A stretch of DNA of 64,000 bases, taken from NCBI GenBank assembly GCA_025093985.1, contig JACAAK010000003.1, positions 496,001-560,000 on the forward strand. Direction: 5' to 3'. Origin of the DNA: Calvatia gigantea (lineage: Eukaryota > Basidiomycota > Agaricomycetes > Agaricales > Lycoperdaceae). The position numbers and the translations under genes are program-made. Shown here one piece after another: positions 22,892 to 35,687 of the stretch. Each line of letters starts with the position of its first letter. The stretch's first letter is position 1. The notes beneath the pieces are model-generated. The model saw only the letters and a program-made list of their open reading frames with translations. It searched no databases and was not told the DNA's origin.

Positions 22892-24680
22892 ATGTCTGGC
22901 CTAGGAAAATTCTTGAGTTGCTTTGAGAGAAGTATAACTCTTGTTACTTGCTCGAGGTAAATAATTTATCTTGTGTCTGAAGTTATGCTCATCAAGTCAA
23001 GGTTTGAAAAATACTATCTACAACCAGTATACAAAAAATTGAGAAAATACTTTGAAGAGTGTCCAATTGTCTCAGTATGTATAGTCCCCATACCTATCTC
23101 CTATACTGATGACATTGTACAGACATTTGTTGTGATTTTTATTCTTCTTAGCTTTGGGATTGTTGTCTTCTTTGTGTGGGTGGCCCTTTCATAGACTAGG
23201 TGGTGACAATTGATATATATTTTAATAGCACTACAGCCATTGTCTTTTTCATGTTCACCACTACATCTCCACTTTTTGCCTCTATAATTGGAGTAGGAGC
23301 AATATTTGTTCTTAGTGTGTACTACTACTTTTTATGATCTTTAAGTGGCTAATACTGTATCCACAGTCCCTTTCCTGGCTCTTGTGTTTACTGGATTTCT
23401 TCTTCCTGCCATTTTTCTATTGGACATGGCACTTCTTTCCTCTCTTCTCTGTTTTGTGCTTTCTGTCCAACATGAGGATCCTTTCAAAGACATCTCAGAA
23501 AGGAAGGAAGTGGCAGCAAAAGGTGTTCTTTTGTCTACTAGTCAGCCCATAGCTGGGACTGGACAGAATTTATTCTGTTTTTGTATGTATTTGCTTTCTT
23601 TTTTATTATTGTTCTATTGATTTATAACATATCTTTTTTTTTTAGAAAGGCACCAGAACATGGATGACCTTGGTTGTGAAGTACCAAAGGAAATCATGGT
23701 TAATGGTCATGCCATGGCATTTGTGCATGATATTCCAGGTTTTACTCAATATTTGGTTCCAAATCCCAAGCCTGGACATGCCTGGAATAAAGATGAAATG
23801 CTTGCATTCAACATCAAGATTAAACATCAAGATTTTAGACAATTTTTTGGAGTTAGGACTTTACCAGATGTTAAGATCTGCCTTGCTATTTGGAAGGATA
23901 AGTACAGGCCTCAAGAGTCCAAATTATCAAAATCAGAGACAGACTTCTTCTCATATCTGGAGAATGTAACACCATGCAGATCTGATACAGCAAATCCAGG
24001 ATTGGGTGACCTTGTAGCCTTTTTGCTCAGGTTATTTGATTTCCATATGGACCAAAGGATTATCCACACCTATCAGGAATTGTCACTTGGCATGTACAAT
24101 GAAACAGTCTATATCAAGACTGACTTAACATTAATGGCATATATTCAAGAAACTCATAGAATTTATGGAAATCTTGTCTTTCCACAATGTTTTCTTTTTG
24201 TCCAACAGGTAGGTGTTATCTAATTTTACTAGATATTTATGAAATATTGTTTTATTTAAGTGGCTTTCATGGGAACCTACTCAACTTGTTGCAACAGCAC
24301 TAGCAGTGTTTGAGTGGAACAACCTTATTCAGAATAACTTTTGCCTTCATCCTTTGAAGTCACAAAACATTCTTGGTATTTGTATGTTTGCTACAGCCCC
24401 TTATTTTTTCAAAATCAGGATTACTGGGGCCCTTCAGACAGCTGTCTATCTTGGACTATATTCTTCAGAACCCACAGTTATTCAAATGTTGGATATACCT
24501 CCTGATTTGCATAACTTGTATTCTTTTGGTATACAATTTGTAGAAAATAGGCAGTTTATCTTAAAGTGCCTCAAATCTTTCAAAAATCTTTTGGTAAATT
24601 TTTTCTTATTTCTCTCCATACCTTATTACTTACTTGATCTTTAGGATAAAGAAATAAATGAAGGATATAAATGTGATTGA
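22892..24680 (+). CDS. Multi-pass membrane protein of unknown family, multi-exon
   Basis: Exon 1 (22892-22956, MSGLGKFLSCFERSITLVTC) joins through a 45-bp intron (22957-23001) to FEKYYLQPVYKKLRKYFEEC. Several hydrophobic segments follow, split by further short introns: FVVIFILLSFGIVVFF, SIIGVGAIFVLSVYYYF and FLALVFTGFLLPAIFLLDMA. A long soluble part begins near 23660 (DDLGCEVPKEIMVNGHAM...) and runs through an intron near 24209-24259 (SWEPTQLVATALAVFEWNN). A final 51-bp intron leads to the stop at 24678-24680. Internal splice sites between 23150 and 23650 are uncertain. About three to four membrane passes are expected near the N-terminus. The sequence is AT-rich compared with the palindrome next to it. 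I do not recognise the family. Confidence 0.55.
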
Positions 24681-25129
24681 CTTGAATAATATTAGTTACT
24701 TTGCAACCTTGTATATGTATTTCTATTGTCTGCCAACCTTGACTTGTTGACATCCTTTTGAGTCCTACTGTCATCAATTGTTTAATTATATACAATAGAT
24801 GCACACCTGAAACAAATGGTACAGTAGTCAATGGAGATGTCTTATTGAGGATAGGTGGATTGGAGACAGATTGATGTTTGGTCAGGATAATAGAATCTTC
24901 AAGGACAAATGAATTAAGTGAGATACTAGTCAGGTGCTGTTCTGTCAGCAGCCAACCTGCAGTCTCCACAGAATAACTACTACTATGCCACTTTGTTCAT
25001 AAACTACTCTTCATGTTTTGCATGTTCTGGTATTTCAACTGTATAAACTTATTGACCTCTTGTACTGTAGGAAATGACAAAAACATCAGTTTGATACCCA
25101 TGAGGTTGCTAAATGACATACCAAGTCTG

Positions 25130-26548
25130 TCAGGAGCTTTCTGGGGTATCTGTGTCTGACATCAACATCATTTCATTTGCATGGCTGAGCTCAAAACTTA
25201 CAAGATGGCCTGCATTGGGTATCCTCATGTTTGATGAATTCTTCAGCCTAATCCATACTCGTAAATGTATAGAACCTGGAGTGCCAAGCCTGGTATCTTT
25301 GCATTTGTACCTAGATAAAGTAAACAAGATAGATTGCAAGTACTCACTCTCCAGCTGTGGGTTTTCTAGGTACAATTCAATAGAGCTCTATCTTATCATC
25401 TAGATCTTTCATCTGTTGGTACACCTCAAACTGTGTTAATGTAGTGGCAAAGATGATGGCCTCCTGAATTCCTGGCATCTTTAACCAGGTTACAGGTCTG
25501 CTACAGGTGTCTTTCATATTATGGAGGCCACATTTGATGTAAATTTTGAGGATTTCAGGATCCCAAGATTTGAAGAAGGGATTCTCTTGAAAGCTTGCAA
25601 GTGCTTCCTCTCTATAATTTCATAAGTACCACTGGCAATTGCTAGTGGGGTGACACACTTGGATGCCTAGACTGAGCAATGGCTGAGGGCACTGTGTATC
25701 AAGCCGGAGACTTATGCATCCGCTAAGCCTTGTTCTTCAATATCATAGGGTTTGATAATGACAGGGTCAACCAGAATAAGAGATGAGAAGAGCTTGGGGT
25801 TCTCTAGGGCAGCAAAAGTCCTAAGACATGGAATGAAGGAGCATGTATTTGAGCGAAGAGTAAGGACCTCATGTTGAACAGCTACCATATGAATGTTCTA
25901 TACCCAATACTGTCCAGTACTTGAAACCCTGAACATGTCGAGAATGGGTCTCTTTAAGAGAAACACATTGAAAATGTGTGGGCAACAGCACATCAGTGAT
26001 ACATGAAGAAATGAAATATTGTAGAAAGTTCAAGATGTTGCATCTGTTATCAGCCCAGTCAACTTGAACCAATTTTAGTGGATAGGTACCAATTGTAAAA
26101 GTTGAATCACACATATAACCACCCCAAGGAATCCCTGTTCAAAAGAATAGAATTACTGTGCTGCATGGCCTCTCAAGACCAAATTTCATCCACCAATCCA
26201 CCCAAAGGCACATCCAAAATAAGTTTAATTACAGGTTCCCAAATCTACAAAGAGAGAGAAGTCATGACTTTAGTCTTTAAGATTCTGGCAGTGAGTTCTG
26301 ACACACCTCCTTGGGGAACCCATTAGCATGGGTAAGGAACAGAGTCAAGCCCATGCCCATTGCCCCCTTCTGTATGTAGTGATTCAAGCAATTCCACAAA
26401 AGTATAGGATGCCCAGAAGATGCTGGTGGTGATCCTAGGGTCTGCAGCTGGGCTCGGATCCTCTGATTGTAGCTAGTTTGATCAGCTTTTAATGGATCTA
26501 GGGGAGGTAGGGGTGGTATTGGGGCATATGGTAGAGTTTATAGACATG
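25130..26548 (-). pseudogene. Alpha/beta-hydrolase gene, C-terminal portion, cut by Copia insertions
   Basis: Reading the minus strand from 26548, the frame gives a Pro-rich linker (PYAPIPPLPPLDPLKADQ), then LTLFLTHANGFPKEV, the HANGF motif of a fungal alpha/beta-hydrolase family. It continues with VDWADNRCNILNFLQYF, a degraded nucleophile elbow (LGIEHSYGSCST where the family has G-x-S-x-G), SSLILVDPVIIKPYDI, NPFFKSWDPEILKIY, and the histidine region near the C-terminus (SSNMRIPNAGHLVSFE). It ends at a TGA at 25130. Several in-frame stops and lost splice sites show decay. The N-terminus lies at 40165-40423, beyond two LTR elements. Function: hydrolysis of an ester or amide bond by a Ser-Asp-His triad; substrate unknown. 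Confidence 0.75.
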
Positions 26549-26553
26549 CCGCA
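26549..26553. other. Target-site duplication CCGCA (left)
   Basis: The same five bases occur at 33326-33330 between the two elements, and as CTGCA at 40165-40169. Confidence 0.8.
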
Positions 26554-27098
26554 TGTTGAGAGAACGAGTAGACATCCCAATATAAGTTCACACTACCTAA
26601 GTGCATAGGCGTCAGTGGTGGAGGGTAGTCGTATTCATCTGGGAGACGGTCCAGTAGAAGAGGTGCATGGTAGCAGACATAGTCCTGCTTATACCAGCGT
26701 ACTCAGAGAGTCTTGAGGAGTAGGGAAGCAATGCTTAGAGAAGCTAGTGTAGAGGAGAGAAGATATATTGTCTTACGCCAAAGGGCGTAGCCAAGAGGCA
26801 TACATACTTCAATGCTACATAAGGGTATATATACCAATATCCCTGGTCTGTGCACTCTGAACCCTTATATGGGTGAGGTCTAACTACCAGTAGCATAATT
26901 GGGGCATACTGTGTACGATGCATGTACTAGAAGGTTCCATGCGGAGGGTATAACCAACTACCAGAAGGGCAGTACAACTACTGCATACATAGTCCGTGAT
27001 GGTCCATTATTATTGACCCTCTGAAGGTGAAATACTCGAACCCCGTTTCAGCTATAAATAGACTGAACCAACATAGTGGTACAAAGTGAGATTCAACA
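26554..27098 (-). repeat. LTR of element 1 (3' LTR in element orientation)
   Basis: 545 bp, TG..CA ends, paired with 32781-33325. About two dozen differences between the two LTRs, most of them TG/CG/CA alternatives. Confidence 0.9.
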
Positions 27099-27831
27099 CT
27101 CCTCCTCACTTGAAGGGGGGAAGATTAACGCTTCAATAATCTAGCAGTATTGAAACCAGACTTAGACATTGGAATCTTCAACAAAAGAGCAGCAGGGCCA
27201 AACATCAGATGTTGGAGTCATCAACGATCATGCAGATTTAACCAGCTTTTTGAAGGTTGGAAAAGAATTCCTGTAGTGGAGAGGAATTGATGCTAGCATT
27301 TGCTATGATGGCCATAAAGGACGCAATGACAATTGCTTTGAGCTATCAAATGTCCTTTAACTCAACTTTAAACTCCCATGACTAACTTGCTGTGACTTTC
27401 ATCTAAGAGTAGGAGTAGGAAAGCCTAAAAAGGCTCCTCCAGAAATTGTAAACAGCAATTCTTTCGAAGCATTTAACAAATCTGTTTTTCCATGTAGGTG
27501 CGAAATATAAAAACCATTTTTGCTGATGTGAAATCCTAAGTGATAAATCACTGGTTGCTAATCCAGCGTGCGATTATTGTGAGATCAGGAAAGTGGCAGT
27601 ATTAAGCCAGCATAACCAAGGCCGTCACTTTGCAGTTATGTAGATCAATTAGCCACGGCAGTCCTATGAGCCGGCAGAGCGATGATGCTACAAGCCTTGT
27701 TCTGATTTAACTCGAACAAATTCCAAATTAATGGATTTGCAAATGGAAGTGGTCTCATGCAATTTTCCTCCATGCAAAAGGCATTTCGGCTGATGCGGAT
27801 TAAGGATACAGTCCCAAGGAATGCATACACA

Positions 27832-28527
27832 CTTTTTGTTATTTCCCATCAACTCTGAAAAGGAGGGAGGAACGATTAGGTCCCTTATTTGTTTTTCCAT
27901 ACAACTCTGGAGAGGTGGAAGGATCTTGAAATTGACCCTGTATATTTTTCCAGACTCTCAATCTGAGGCAGATGGATAAATTCCATGTAGATGTTTTACT
28001 GTCAACTCATGAAGAGGTGGAAGGTTACATTCAAAACCTATGGAGTTTTTCCTCAATCTTGTGAAAGAGAGAAAGGATTGTTAGATCCTATCTTATTTTT
28101 ATCTTGCAAAAGGAATAAGTTCCTATCATATTTTTACAGTCGACTCTTGAACGAGTATGAAGGAATATGTTCCTGATTTGTTTTATCCAACAACTCATAA
28201 GAGGTGGAAAGGTAAAAGCGTAAACCTTATAATATTTTCTCCTACAACTCGTTAGAGGAGAAAGGAATAATTTCCTAATGTTATTTTTGCCTAGGATGCT
28301 CGTCTTGAGGCGTTGGCAGGGATAACTCCCCATTTGTTTTATCAGCGACTCATGAGAGGTGATAGGAACAATTGAAAGTCCTATGAATATATTTTTCCAG
28401 CAACTGTGGCAGAAAGGAATATTTCTGAACCTAATATTTTTATCCAAGCGTCTTTGTATGAAGGTGGAAAGGAATATCATATCCTTTATGTTTTCCCCAT
28501 CGACTCCGGAGAGGAGGGCTCATGATG
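27832..28527. repeat. Degenerate hairpin-unit tandem array (about 13 units of about 50 bp)
   Basis: The repeated pattern is a T-rich stretch, then C-A/G-ACTC, a few bases, GAG-A-GG, then GGAAAGGAA and CCT about 15 bases later. Examples begin near 27888, 27994, 28177, 28232, 28334 and 28433. Each unit can pair ACTC with GAG(A) and AGGAA with TTCCT. The array lies inside element 1 near its 3' end. Function unknown. Confidence 0.65.
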
Positions 28528-31500
28528 ATGTAGAAATTGGTATCATGTTGCGGCAATCGCTCGAGCCAGCTAGTTGCAAGGCTGTTAGACTTTATTGCCA
28601 AAGTAAGGTCAATGAAGTGGTTTTTGGAAAATGCGGATAAAATCCAGCGTAATCGCATGAAGGCGGATTAAATCCAGCTCAATCAAGGATTGAAAATTCC
28701 TTCCATGTAACACATATAGTGCTCATCTGGTGTCATTCAGACTCTCTTCTTATCTGGTAAGCCAAAGCCTGTCAGATTATTCCAGTGTATCTTCTCATCT
28801 AGTCTGCAAAAGCAGTTTTGTCATCAATGCTAAGCATATCTCACATGCGTGGATAACTGGAGAATTGAATCACAAAAGTGATGCCTTCAACTTATTGAAG
28901 TTCCTTTGCCATTAAGCCCAGGATAAGGTGGTCATCGGATTTGGAGTAAGAATACTGTATCTGTTGTTCTCCTCCATGCTTTTCAGCATGTTAAGTTTCC
29001 TAATACATGTTACTCAATTGTATTGCTTTTTAGGGCTTAGAGAGTGTTTATCATGTTACAAACCACCGTGGCACACATCAATTAAGACGGACTGGTGAAG
29101 TGTAGCCGTTTAAAGCTTTAATTGTATGCGGTTATTCACCAGCAATTAAGAACTTGTTTTACTGTACTCCTCCCTCAGCGACAAGTATTTCGATTTAAAT
29201 GTCAATGCGCATTGTCAATGGCGGATCATTATCAATGCAATTCCAGAAATAAAAGAATTTTCTCGCAAGTTTGTTGAGCTCTGTGAGGTGAAAGCTCATA
29301 TGGAGGTATAACCATCACATATTTTTAGGATGATATATCCGAGCTGTTATGCTTTTCTGGTAGATGCTAGTGTGAATGCGTAGTAAGTCTTATGCTTGTC
29401 CAACTCTAGTCGGTGAGTCCAAACGAGTTCTTCTTAAAATTGAACACCTAATCCATTATAGTCTACCTGTAGGTGACCTGTGTAATGAACAATGCGGTCT
29501 TTCCTAGTCAGGTTCAATTGTGCAGTGTGTTATTAACCAGCATTTTATTCTATAACTCCTCCACAATGGTCGTTCCACATAAGTGGCGACACAGAAGTGT
29601 GGTGTGTCAAAAGTGGTAGATATCCTGTAAAGGATGCGCATCTTATGCATTAAATTGGTGATTATATCTGTATAAGACATAGGATATGGTTGGCGGAGAT
29701 TTCTTGAATGGAAATGGAAAGGAATCAGGAGGTGATCGTGGAGTGTAATGGAATATATCCCACGACATCAAAAGATGGCGGATAAAGAAGTTTACTATCT
29801 CTTGCTTCGTGCAGGTTTTGCTCTCTTCTTTGCAAATGAACTGGTTTTACTGCTATCCAGTTACTAAATCATGATGTTTTAAGGGTATATTCCCTCATCG
29901 AATAAGGCATCCAAATATGGATTGTTTGTAGAATGTTAAACCTTTCTGTGTGCCGCTTGAACTTGAAAGTTCTTGTTGATCAAACAATCAAGGTATGTTA
30001 CGTCTCGAATAAGCGATCATGTTTGGGCGGTCATCATGTTAACTGATGCGCTGCGAAGCCAAACCCACAGTACAGAACCAAATTAATGGTTTATCCCTTG
30101 ATTTACACAATTAAGTGTCTTCCACTATAAATGCTTGGACTGGTGCATTACACTCTAGTCAATGCTAAACTACCACTGAGACAGGTAAGACATCCCCATT
30201 GCCATAAAGCTTTTAGGCTCTCAAAGTGTAGTGCAGATCAGTCTCTCTATGTCAACCATTGCGAAAGCATTGGGAGTAGGAGGTTTAAGTGGGTTATTCA
30301 TGCCACGAATATTTTGCTATTGCTCTCATTTAGACAAACTCTCCTCCATAATCAGTTGCGACATTGGCCATTGTCAGCTATACTGTAGAGGTTTCTCTAA
30401 TGAATTTTAGAGCCTCAAAACTTCTTTCGAAGGAGGACAACTATCATCATGAGATGAGAAGTCATAGAATAGCATCATAATCGATGACTAGCAATTCCAT
30501 CAAGTCCGAGTATTATGCTCAAGGATGAGGATATTCGTATAAGATATTCTGGATAAAGGTACTGATGCAATTTCCCTTGTGAAATAATCCAGAGTGGCGA
30601 TGAAATAATGCAACATCTCGACAAGTCATAAAAGACAAGTGGAGAAGGCATAATCATGGGAAGTTCTGTTTGATGATGTCAAACGATATAGTCTAGTAGG
30701 TGTAATGTTCAACAACCATTCATCTCCTTGCTTGTAATTGCAAGTTCGTGTACAATGATGAGATTGGGTGAACTAAAACAGCTCTGCATGACTTATTGCA
30801 AAGGTGGTGACCTTTAATGATTGCCTCAAAAGTATTACACTCAAGGACATACATTATAAGATTTTCTCGATATAGATCGGCTGCACACTAATGTGGTGCT
30901 ACAAATCTTTTCTCCCTAATGTCATAGACTAATGCTGGAATATGAAAGCAGTTCAGATACTTGTCATTCCCAAAGGATTCCAGTTTCTTGCCTCAAGCCA
31001 AATATAAAGCAGTGAGGTCTAAGAATTAAACTTGGTAACATTGTACTGAAGCTCAACCATTATATGTTGGGAGCTATTCTGTTAATTCCTAGACGTGTCG
31101 TAATTTCCTTTCTTTATAATGATGCGATTCACAAGATCCTATAAAGGATATTCTTCTCAAGTGAATAGAGCAATGTGTTCCCGCTATCATCTTTATATGA
31201 TCCATAAGGATTTCTCACTTGTTGCATAGAAAAGGATTTATATGCGCTTACATCTCATGCGGCACACCGTTATTCATAGCATTTATCAAGGAGTATGAAG
31301 TCAAAAGTACTACCGTATATCCTTCCATTAGTATCAAGGTCAGTGACATCTGAAGATGGCGATGCAAGAACTCCTCTGGTGCCAAGCTCTATAAAGAGCA
31401 GTCTAAAGGATTTCTTAAGGAATTCGTCGGTGTGTTGCATTGTGTGGTGCTATACACATCCTCTTTCTCAATTATAGTTGCTAAATAATGCACTCAAGTC

Positions 31501-32375
31501 CTAATGATGGACGGCAACTTTCATGAAGTCAAACTTCCTTAAAGCAATCATTGTTTTCCTGTAGTTGGCAGACAAAGCATTTTAACGTGCTCGTCCATGC
31601 TCTGACTTTTTAAACAGGTCTTCAAACTTGGGCACGTAAACATGCACTTAACACAAGTGAAGTAACGTTGATGCTGGAAGCAGGGCGCAATTTAAAGTGA
31701 CACAGCTCCTCTATAAGAGAAATAGTATATGGTGGCAATCGCTTGAGCCAGTGGCATATTTAAACTATATTCTGAAGTATTTCCTGAAATGACATGATGG
31801 CGGTATTACCAGCTCATTATCCTTCTCCCCTTATTTCCCAGCTGCAAGGACACAATTAACGTTCTTCTCCTTGCTATCTTCTTTGGATATTTTTGCGAAT
31901 GCTGCAAGTGCTGCTGCTATTGGCACAATGCCATGGTTTTATTGGTGCTGCAAGCCTTGTGGCTGCTGTCTACCATACCAGCATAAGCACTGCAAATGCG
32001 GTGGCCCACTGCCTTAGCGTGGCATAAAGCACTTAAAGCACATGAGCAATCCATAGAAAGAATAAAGTGGTAGTCGAATAGACATGGAAGGGGTAAAGCA
32101 TTGAAGTTTGGAGTGAAGGAATGAACAGTGGACTTCTCAAAGATATTTTCTATATCCCAGCTTTATTTGATTAAGCAGGCCTTAGTGACTTGTAACTGCC
32201 AGCTTAAGTGAGTCAAATAGCTCAGGTATATGCTCGTAGTGTGTTTTAATTCAAGGTGGGACTTGCCCAATCGACTTGGAACACAAGAACACAAGGCTTA
32301 TAATTTTCCTGACACTGCGGTATTTATTGTGGTTACTAAGACCAGCTAATTTACCAGCAAAGTGGAGTATAATGC
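28528..32375. other. Interior of element 1 without recognised coding content
   Basis: AT-rich sequence with stops in all frames and only short open frames. A short motif (GGCAATCGCT, then GAGCCAG) occurs near both 28551 and 31734. No host gene or transposon protein is recognised. Confidence 0.5.
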
Positions 32376-32780
32376 TCAGCGTAAATGATACATCATATAG
32401 TAAATTACTGAGGTGGATCTGAAGAGAATCCCAGAAAGCCTAAAGCAGTCATCGTCGATCAGAGAGAGAATACCAGAACAGAGGTGGAGCAACCAGAGCG
32501 GAACGGTTCTGCTACAACCCAAAATGGGGAGCGGACCTAGAGTGGTCGAACCAGACTGAAGATGACGGCTTGCCAGATCAAAAACCAAGAACGGGTAACA
32601 ACGTGTCAGCATCATGAAGGACTGCTGTGCATAGTGCATATGTTCACAACATGGGTCAGACAGGGTATCAAGTGGACCAAAGGCACCACTGTCTCCCAGG
32701 TTGAAAGTGACCATAGCCTCCTCAAACTCTACCAGCATTGCTAACGCAGTCCGAGTGAGTGGCAGTCGGGGCCCATAACC
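32376..32780 (-). pseudogene. Leader/gag-start remnant of element 1
   Basis: The open frame on the minus strand begins inside the LTR edge (MGCLLVLSTGYGPRL) and shares the first about 200 bp after the primer-binding site with element 2 (33751-33950). After that the two differ. The frame contains FEEAMVTFNLGDSGAFG and ends at 32376. It may be leader sequence rather than protein-coding. Confidence 0.4.
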
Positions 32781-33325
32781 TGTTGAGAGAACAAGTAGAC
32801 ATCCCAATATAAGTTCACACTACCTAAGCATGTAGGCATCAGCGGTGGAGGGTAGTCGTATTCATCTGGGAGACGGTCCAGTAGGAGAGGTGCATGGTAG
32901 CAGACATAGTCCTGCTTATACCAGCGTACTCAGAGAGTCTTGAGGAGTAGGGAAGCAATGCTTAGAGAAGCTAGCATAGAGGAGAGAAGACATATTGTCT
33001 TACACCAAAGGGCGTAGCCAAGAGGCATACATACTTCAATGCTACATAAGGGTATATATACTAATATCCCTGGTCTGTGCACTCTGAACCCTTATATAGG
33101 TGAGGTCTAACTACCAGTAGCATAATTGGGGCATACTGTGTATGACGCATGTACTAGAAGGTTCCATGCGGAGGGTATAACCAACTACCAGAAGGGCGGT
33201 ACAACTACTGCATATGTAGTCTGTGATGGTCCGTTATTATTGACCCTCTGAAGATGAAATACTCGAACCCCATTTCAGCTATAAATAGACTGAACCAACG
33301 TAGTGGTATGGAGCGAGATTCAACA
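32781..33325 (-). repeat. LTR of element 1 (5' LTR in element orientation)
   Basis: 545 bp, TG..CA ends, followed by CCGCA (33326-33330). Confidence 0.9.
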
Positions 33326-33330
33326 CCGCA

Positions 33331-33750
33331 TGTTGAATCTTGATCTGTACCACTACATTGGTTCAGTCTATTTATAGCTGAAATGGGTTCTTGAGTACTT
33401 CACTCTTGAAGAGAGATAATGAACTATGGACTACAGTACTAGTCCACACTCTAGGTTGCTGGCTATGGTCTATTAAATACATGACCTAGTACGCAGTATG
33501 CTCTACATATGCTACTGGTAGATAAGACCTCACCTGTATAGGTAGAATGGTGCACAGACCAGAGACATTAGATATATAAACCCTATGTAGTATGTGTACA
33601 TTCTTTAGACAATTAAGTCTTCTCTACTTGCCCATCATACCTCTAAGATATCCTCTAGCAACTGTTTATAATGCTTTCAACAAGCAACCCAGTGAGTACA
33701 ACTACCCTCCACCACTAGCATAGAGCTACTGTGGTGTACTCATCTCAACA
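33331..33750 (+). repeat. 5' LTR of element 2
   Basis: 420 bp, TGTTGAATCT to CTCAACA; contains GATATATAAACCC, a probable TATA box. Confidence 0.95.
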
Positions 33751-34064
33751 GGTTATGGGCCCTGACCACTGCTCACTCAGACTGCATTTAGCGACACTGG
33801 TAGAGTGTAGGAAGCTATGGTTGTATGCAACCTGGGAGATGGTGGTTCTTTGGTCCACTTGATCCTGAGTCTGCCCCATGTTGTGACGCATGCATTACGC
33901 ACTGCTGTCCTACATGATGCTAATGTATGTTTACCCTATTCTTAGATATGTCCAAACTGAGCTCCACTCCATCGGGGTTTGTTCAAACTCTTAGTGGACA
34001 GCTTCCGGTCCTTACTGGGATGGGGAATTACATGATCTGGTCCTTCCGCCTTTGATCCATACTG

Positions 34065-35606
34065 ATGTGCATCTCATTAAATGACTGTCCCTGGACCGGA
34101 TGGGATTTCTCTGGGGCTATTGTGGAACCGCCTCAATATGAGCAGTTGTATGGTCCTGACCATCCTGTAGTGACTGCTACCTCCACTTTGCCAGCCCATC
34201 TGTCGCATCCGGGATCTCTGATCCCAATGACTGCAGATGAGTGCCACAGTATTGGACAAGCAAACAACTTGCACATGCGCACTCTTGGGTTGATTGAGTC
34301 TACTCTCCCCAACAGCATGCTCAAGCACACTGCACATGATGCCTGCTCGCTGTAGTCCCAACTTGCCAGTCAATACGGCTTGCCAGGACCCATGCAGGTA
34401 TACAACGAGTTCATTCGTGTAATCACATTTGAGCTTCTGCTCGGTGGTGACCCCTTGCTTAAGATTAGTGAGTTACAGCAGATTTTCAGGCAGCTTGATG
34501 CCATGAATAGTGGCATTGCCTCGGAGATTGAAATCATGATCCTCCTCCACTCCCTCCATCTGTCTTTGAGCTATGTAGCTCAGATACTCCTCACTTCTAA
34601 CATATCGCTCCATGAGCTGACGTGGAATAAGGCCCGAAGTGGCATTATCACCACTTACGCATCCAACCAGACTGCCCATACGCAACGAGCGCACTTCACT
34701 CCTCATCAAGGAGGTGGGCAGCAACAGCAGCAGCACCAGTAGCAGCAAGGTGGGCAGCGACTACAAGGTCAGCAGTAGCCTTCGGGGTCTAAAAAGCCCC
34801 AGCAGCAGCAGCAGCAGCAGCAGAAGCCCTCTGGTGGTGATGGTGATGGCAAGAAGAAACGCTGATGGCACCCCTGAGGAAAGTGAAAAGGAAAGGGAAA
34901 GGAGGGAGGTGCGCAGGCTAATGCTGCCACCTCTTCTGGTTACATCCAGGATGTAGACTTTGCGTCACAGGCACAGGTCGTGCCGCCGCCCTCCACTCAT
35001 GCTCTTGTGGAAGCAACATGTCAAGCCAAGACGCCTCCTGTTGCCTCTGGATCAGCAGCCACTGGCAGCAATGCCACTCTGCTTGTGTCGCGCATCACTG
35101 TGCCCGAGCCCAAACACTATCACAAACCTTCAGTGAAAGCCAAGGTTACCACACTGAAGAAGTGGGATGAACGTTTCAAAGCAACTTCTTCTTTGGGCAA
35201 GAGTTTGGAGGAGATGTGGAAGCAGTTTGACGAAATGGATGTCAACACAAGCAGTCCATCCACCATCACAAGAGAAGAGGATTCAATAGCGTGGCCAGTG
35301 CCAGTGTATATGAAGCCAGCAATTATCAAGAAGCCCAAGCTGCTCAAGAAGAAGCAGGTGCCAAAGGAGATTGAGTCTGTCCTCAAGTTGGTCCTAGACA
35401 ACAATGACTCGGACACTGACTACAGTTCCAATGGAGGGTGTGGGTCAGTACCTTCTACTGACTACTATTCTTGTTCTGATGCAGAGGATGACATACAGCC
35501 CCATCAACGGATGGGACAGAACGATACAGACGCAGGGTCTGTCCACCTCAGAGTGGGACGCCCTGGAGATTCTGAAGTTGAGTTGGGACAACAAGGTAGC
35601 TGCTGA
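34065..35606 (+). pseudogene. Copia element 2 gag region
   Basis: Coding sequence is spread over open frames 34065-34355, 34380-34742 and 34980-35606 with frame changes. Blocks include a UBN2/gag-like helical segment (ELLLGGDPLLKISELQQIF, MNSGIASEIEIMILLHSL). A Gln-rich CAG-repeat patch follows (34718-34835), then a basic and acidic tail. No complete CCHC knuckle is visible, so it was either lost or disrupted by the repeat region. The product would be the virus-like-particle capsid protein. Confidence 0.6.
34718..34835 (+). repeat. CAG/CAA trinucleotide-rich patch (poly-Gln)
   Basis: Clusters of CAG and AGC triplets in gag, prone to slippage; several frames are open through it, which may have caused the gag frameshifts. 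Confidence 0.8.
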
Positions 35607-35687
35607 AGAGAGTGGAGTACCTATGCAGATGTAGCACATCATTCACCTCCTGTAGGGACTCGTCATAGACACCGCTGTACAGACTTT

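Larger units (their letters stand above)
26554..33325 (-). mobile_element. Copia element 1: LTR element with a largely non-coding interior
   Basis: Two 545-bp LTRs (26554-27098 and 32781-33325) flank 5.7 kb. Read on the minus strand it starts TGTTGAATCTC and ends CTCAACA. A primer-binding site (minus GGTTATGGGCCC, 32769-32780) and a purine tract next to the left LTR (minus AGTGAGGAGGAG) match element 2. Only the leader (about 32376-32780, minus, 143-aa open frame) resembles element 2. No protease, integrase or reverse transcriptase is seen. This is the structure of a large non-autonomous LTR derivative that could be mobilised by element-2-type proteins. LTR divergence is mostly at CpG-derived sites. 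Confidence 0.75.

Noticed and set aside
27832..28527. CRISPR-like array
   Set aside because: Units are degenerate, without constant repeats and unique spacers, and the genome is eukaryotic; a minisatellite in a retroelement is the better reading.
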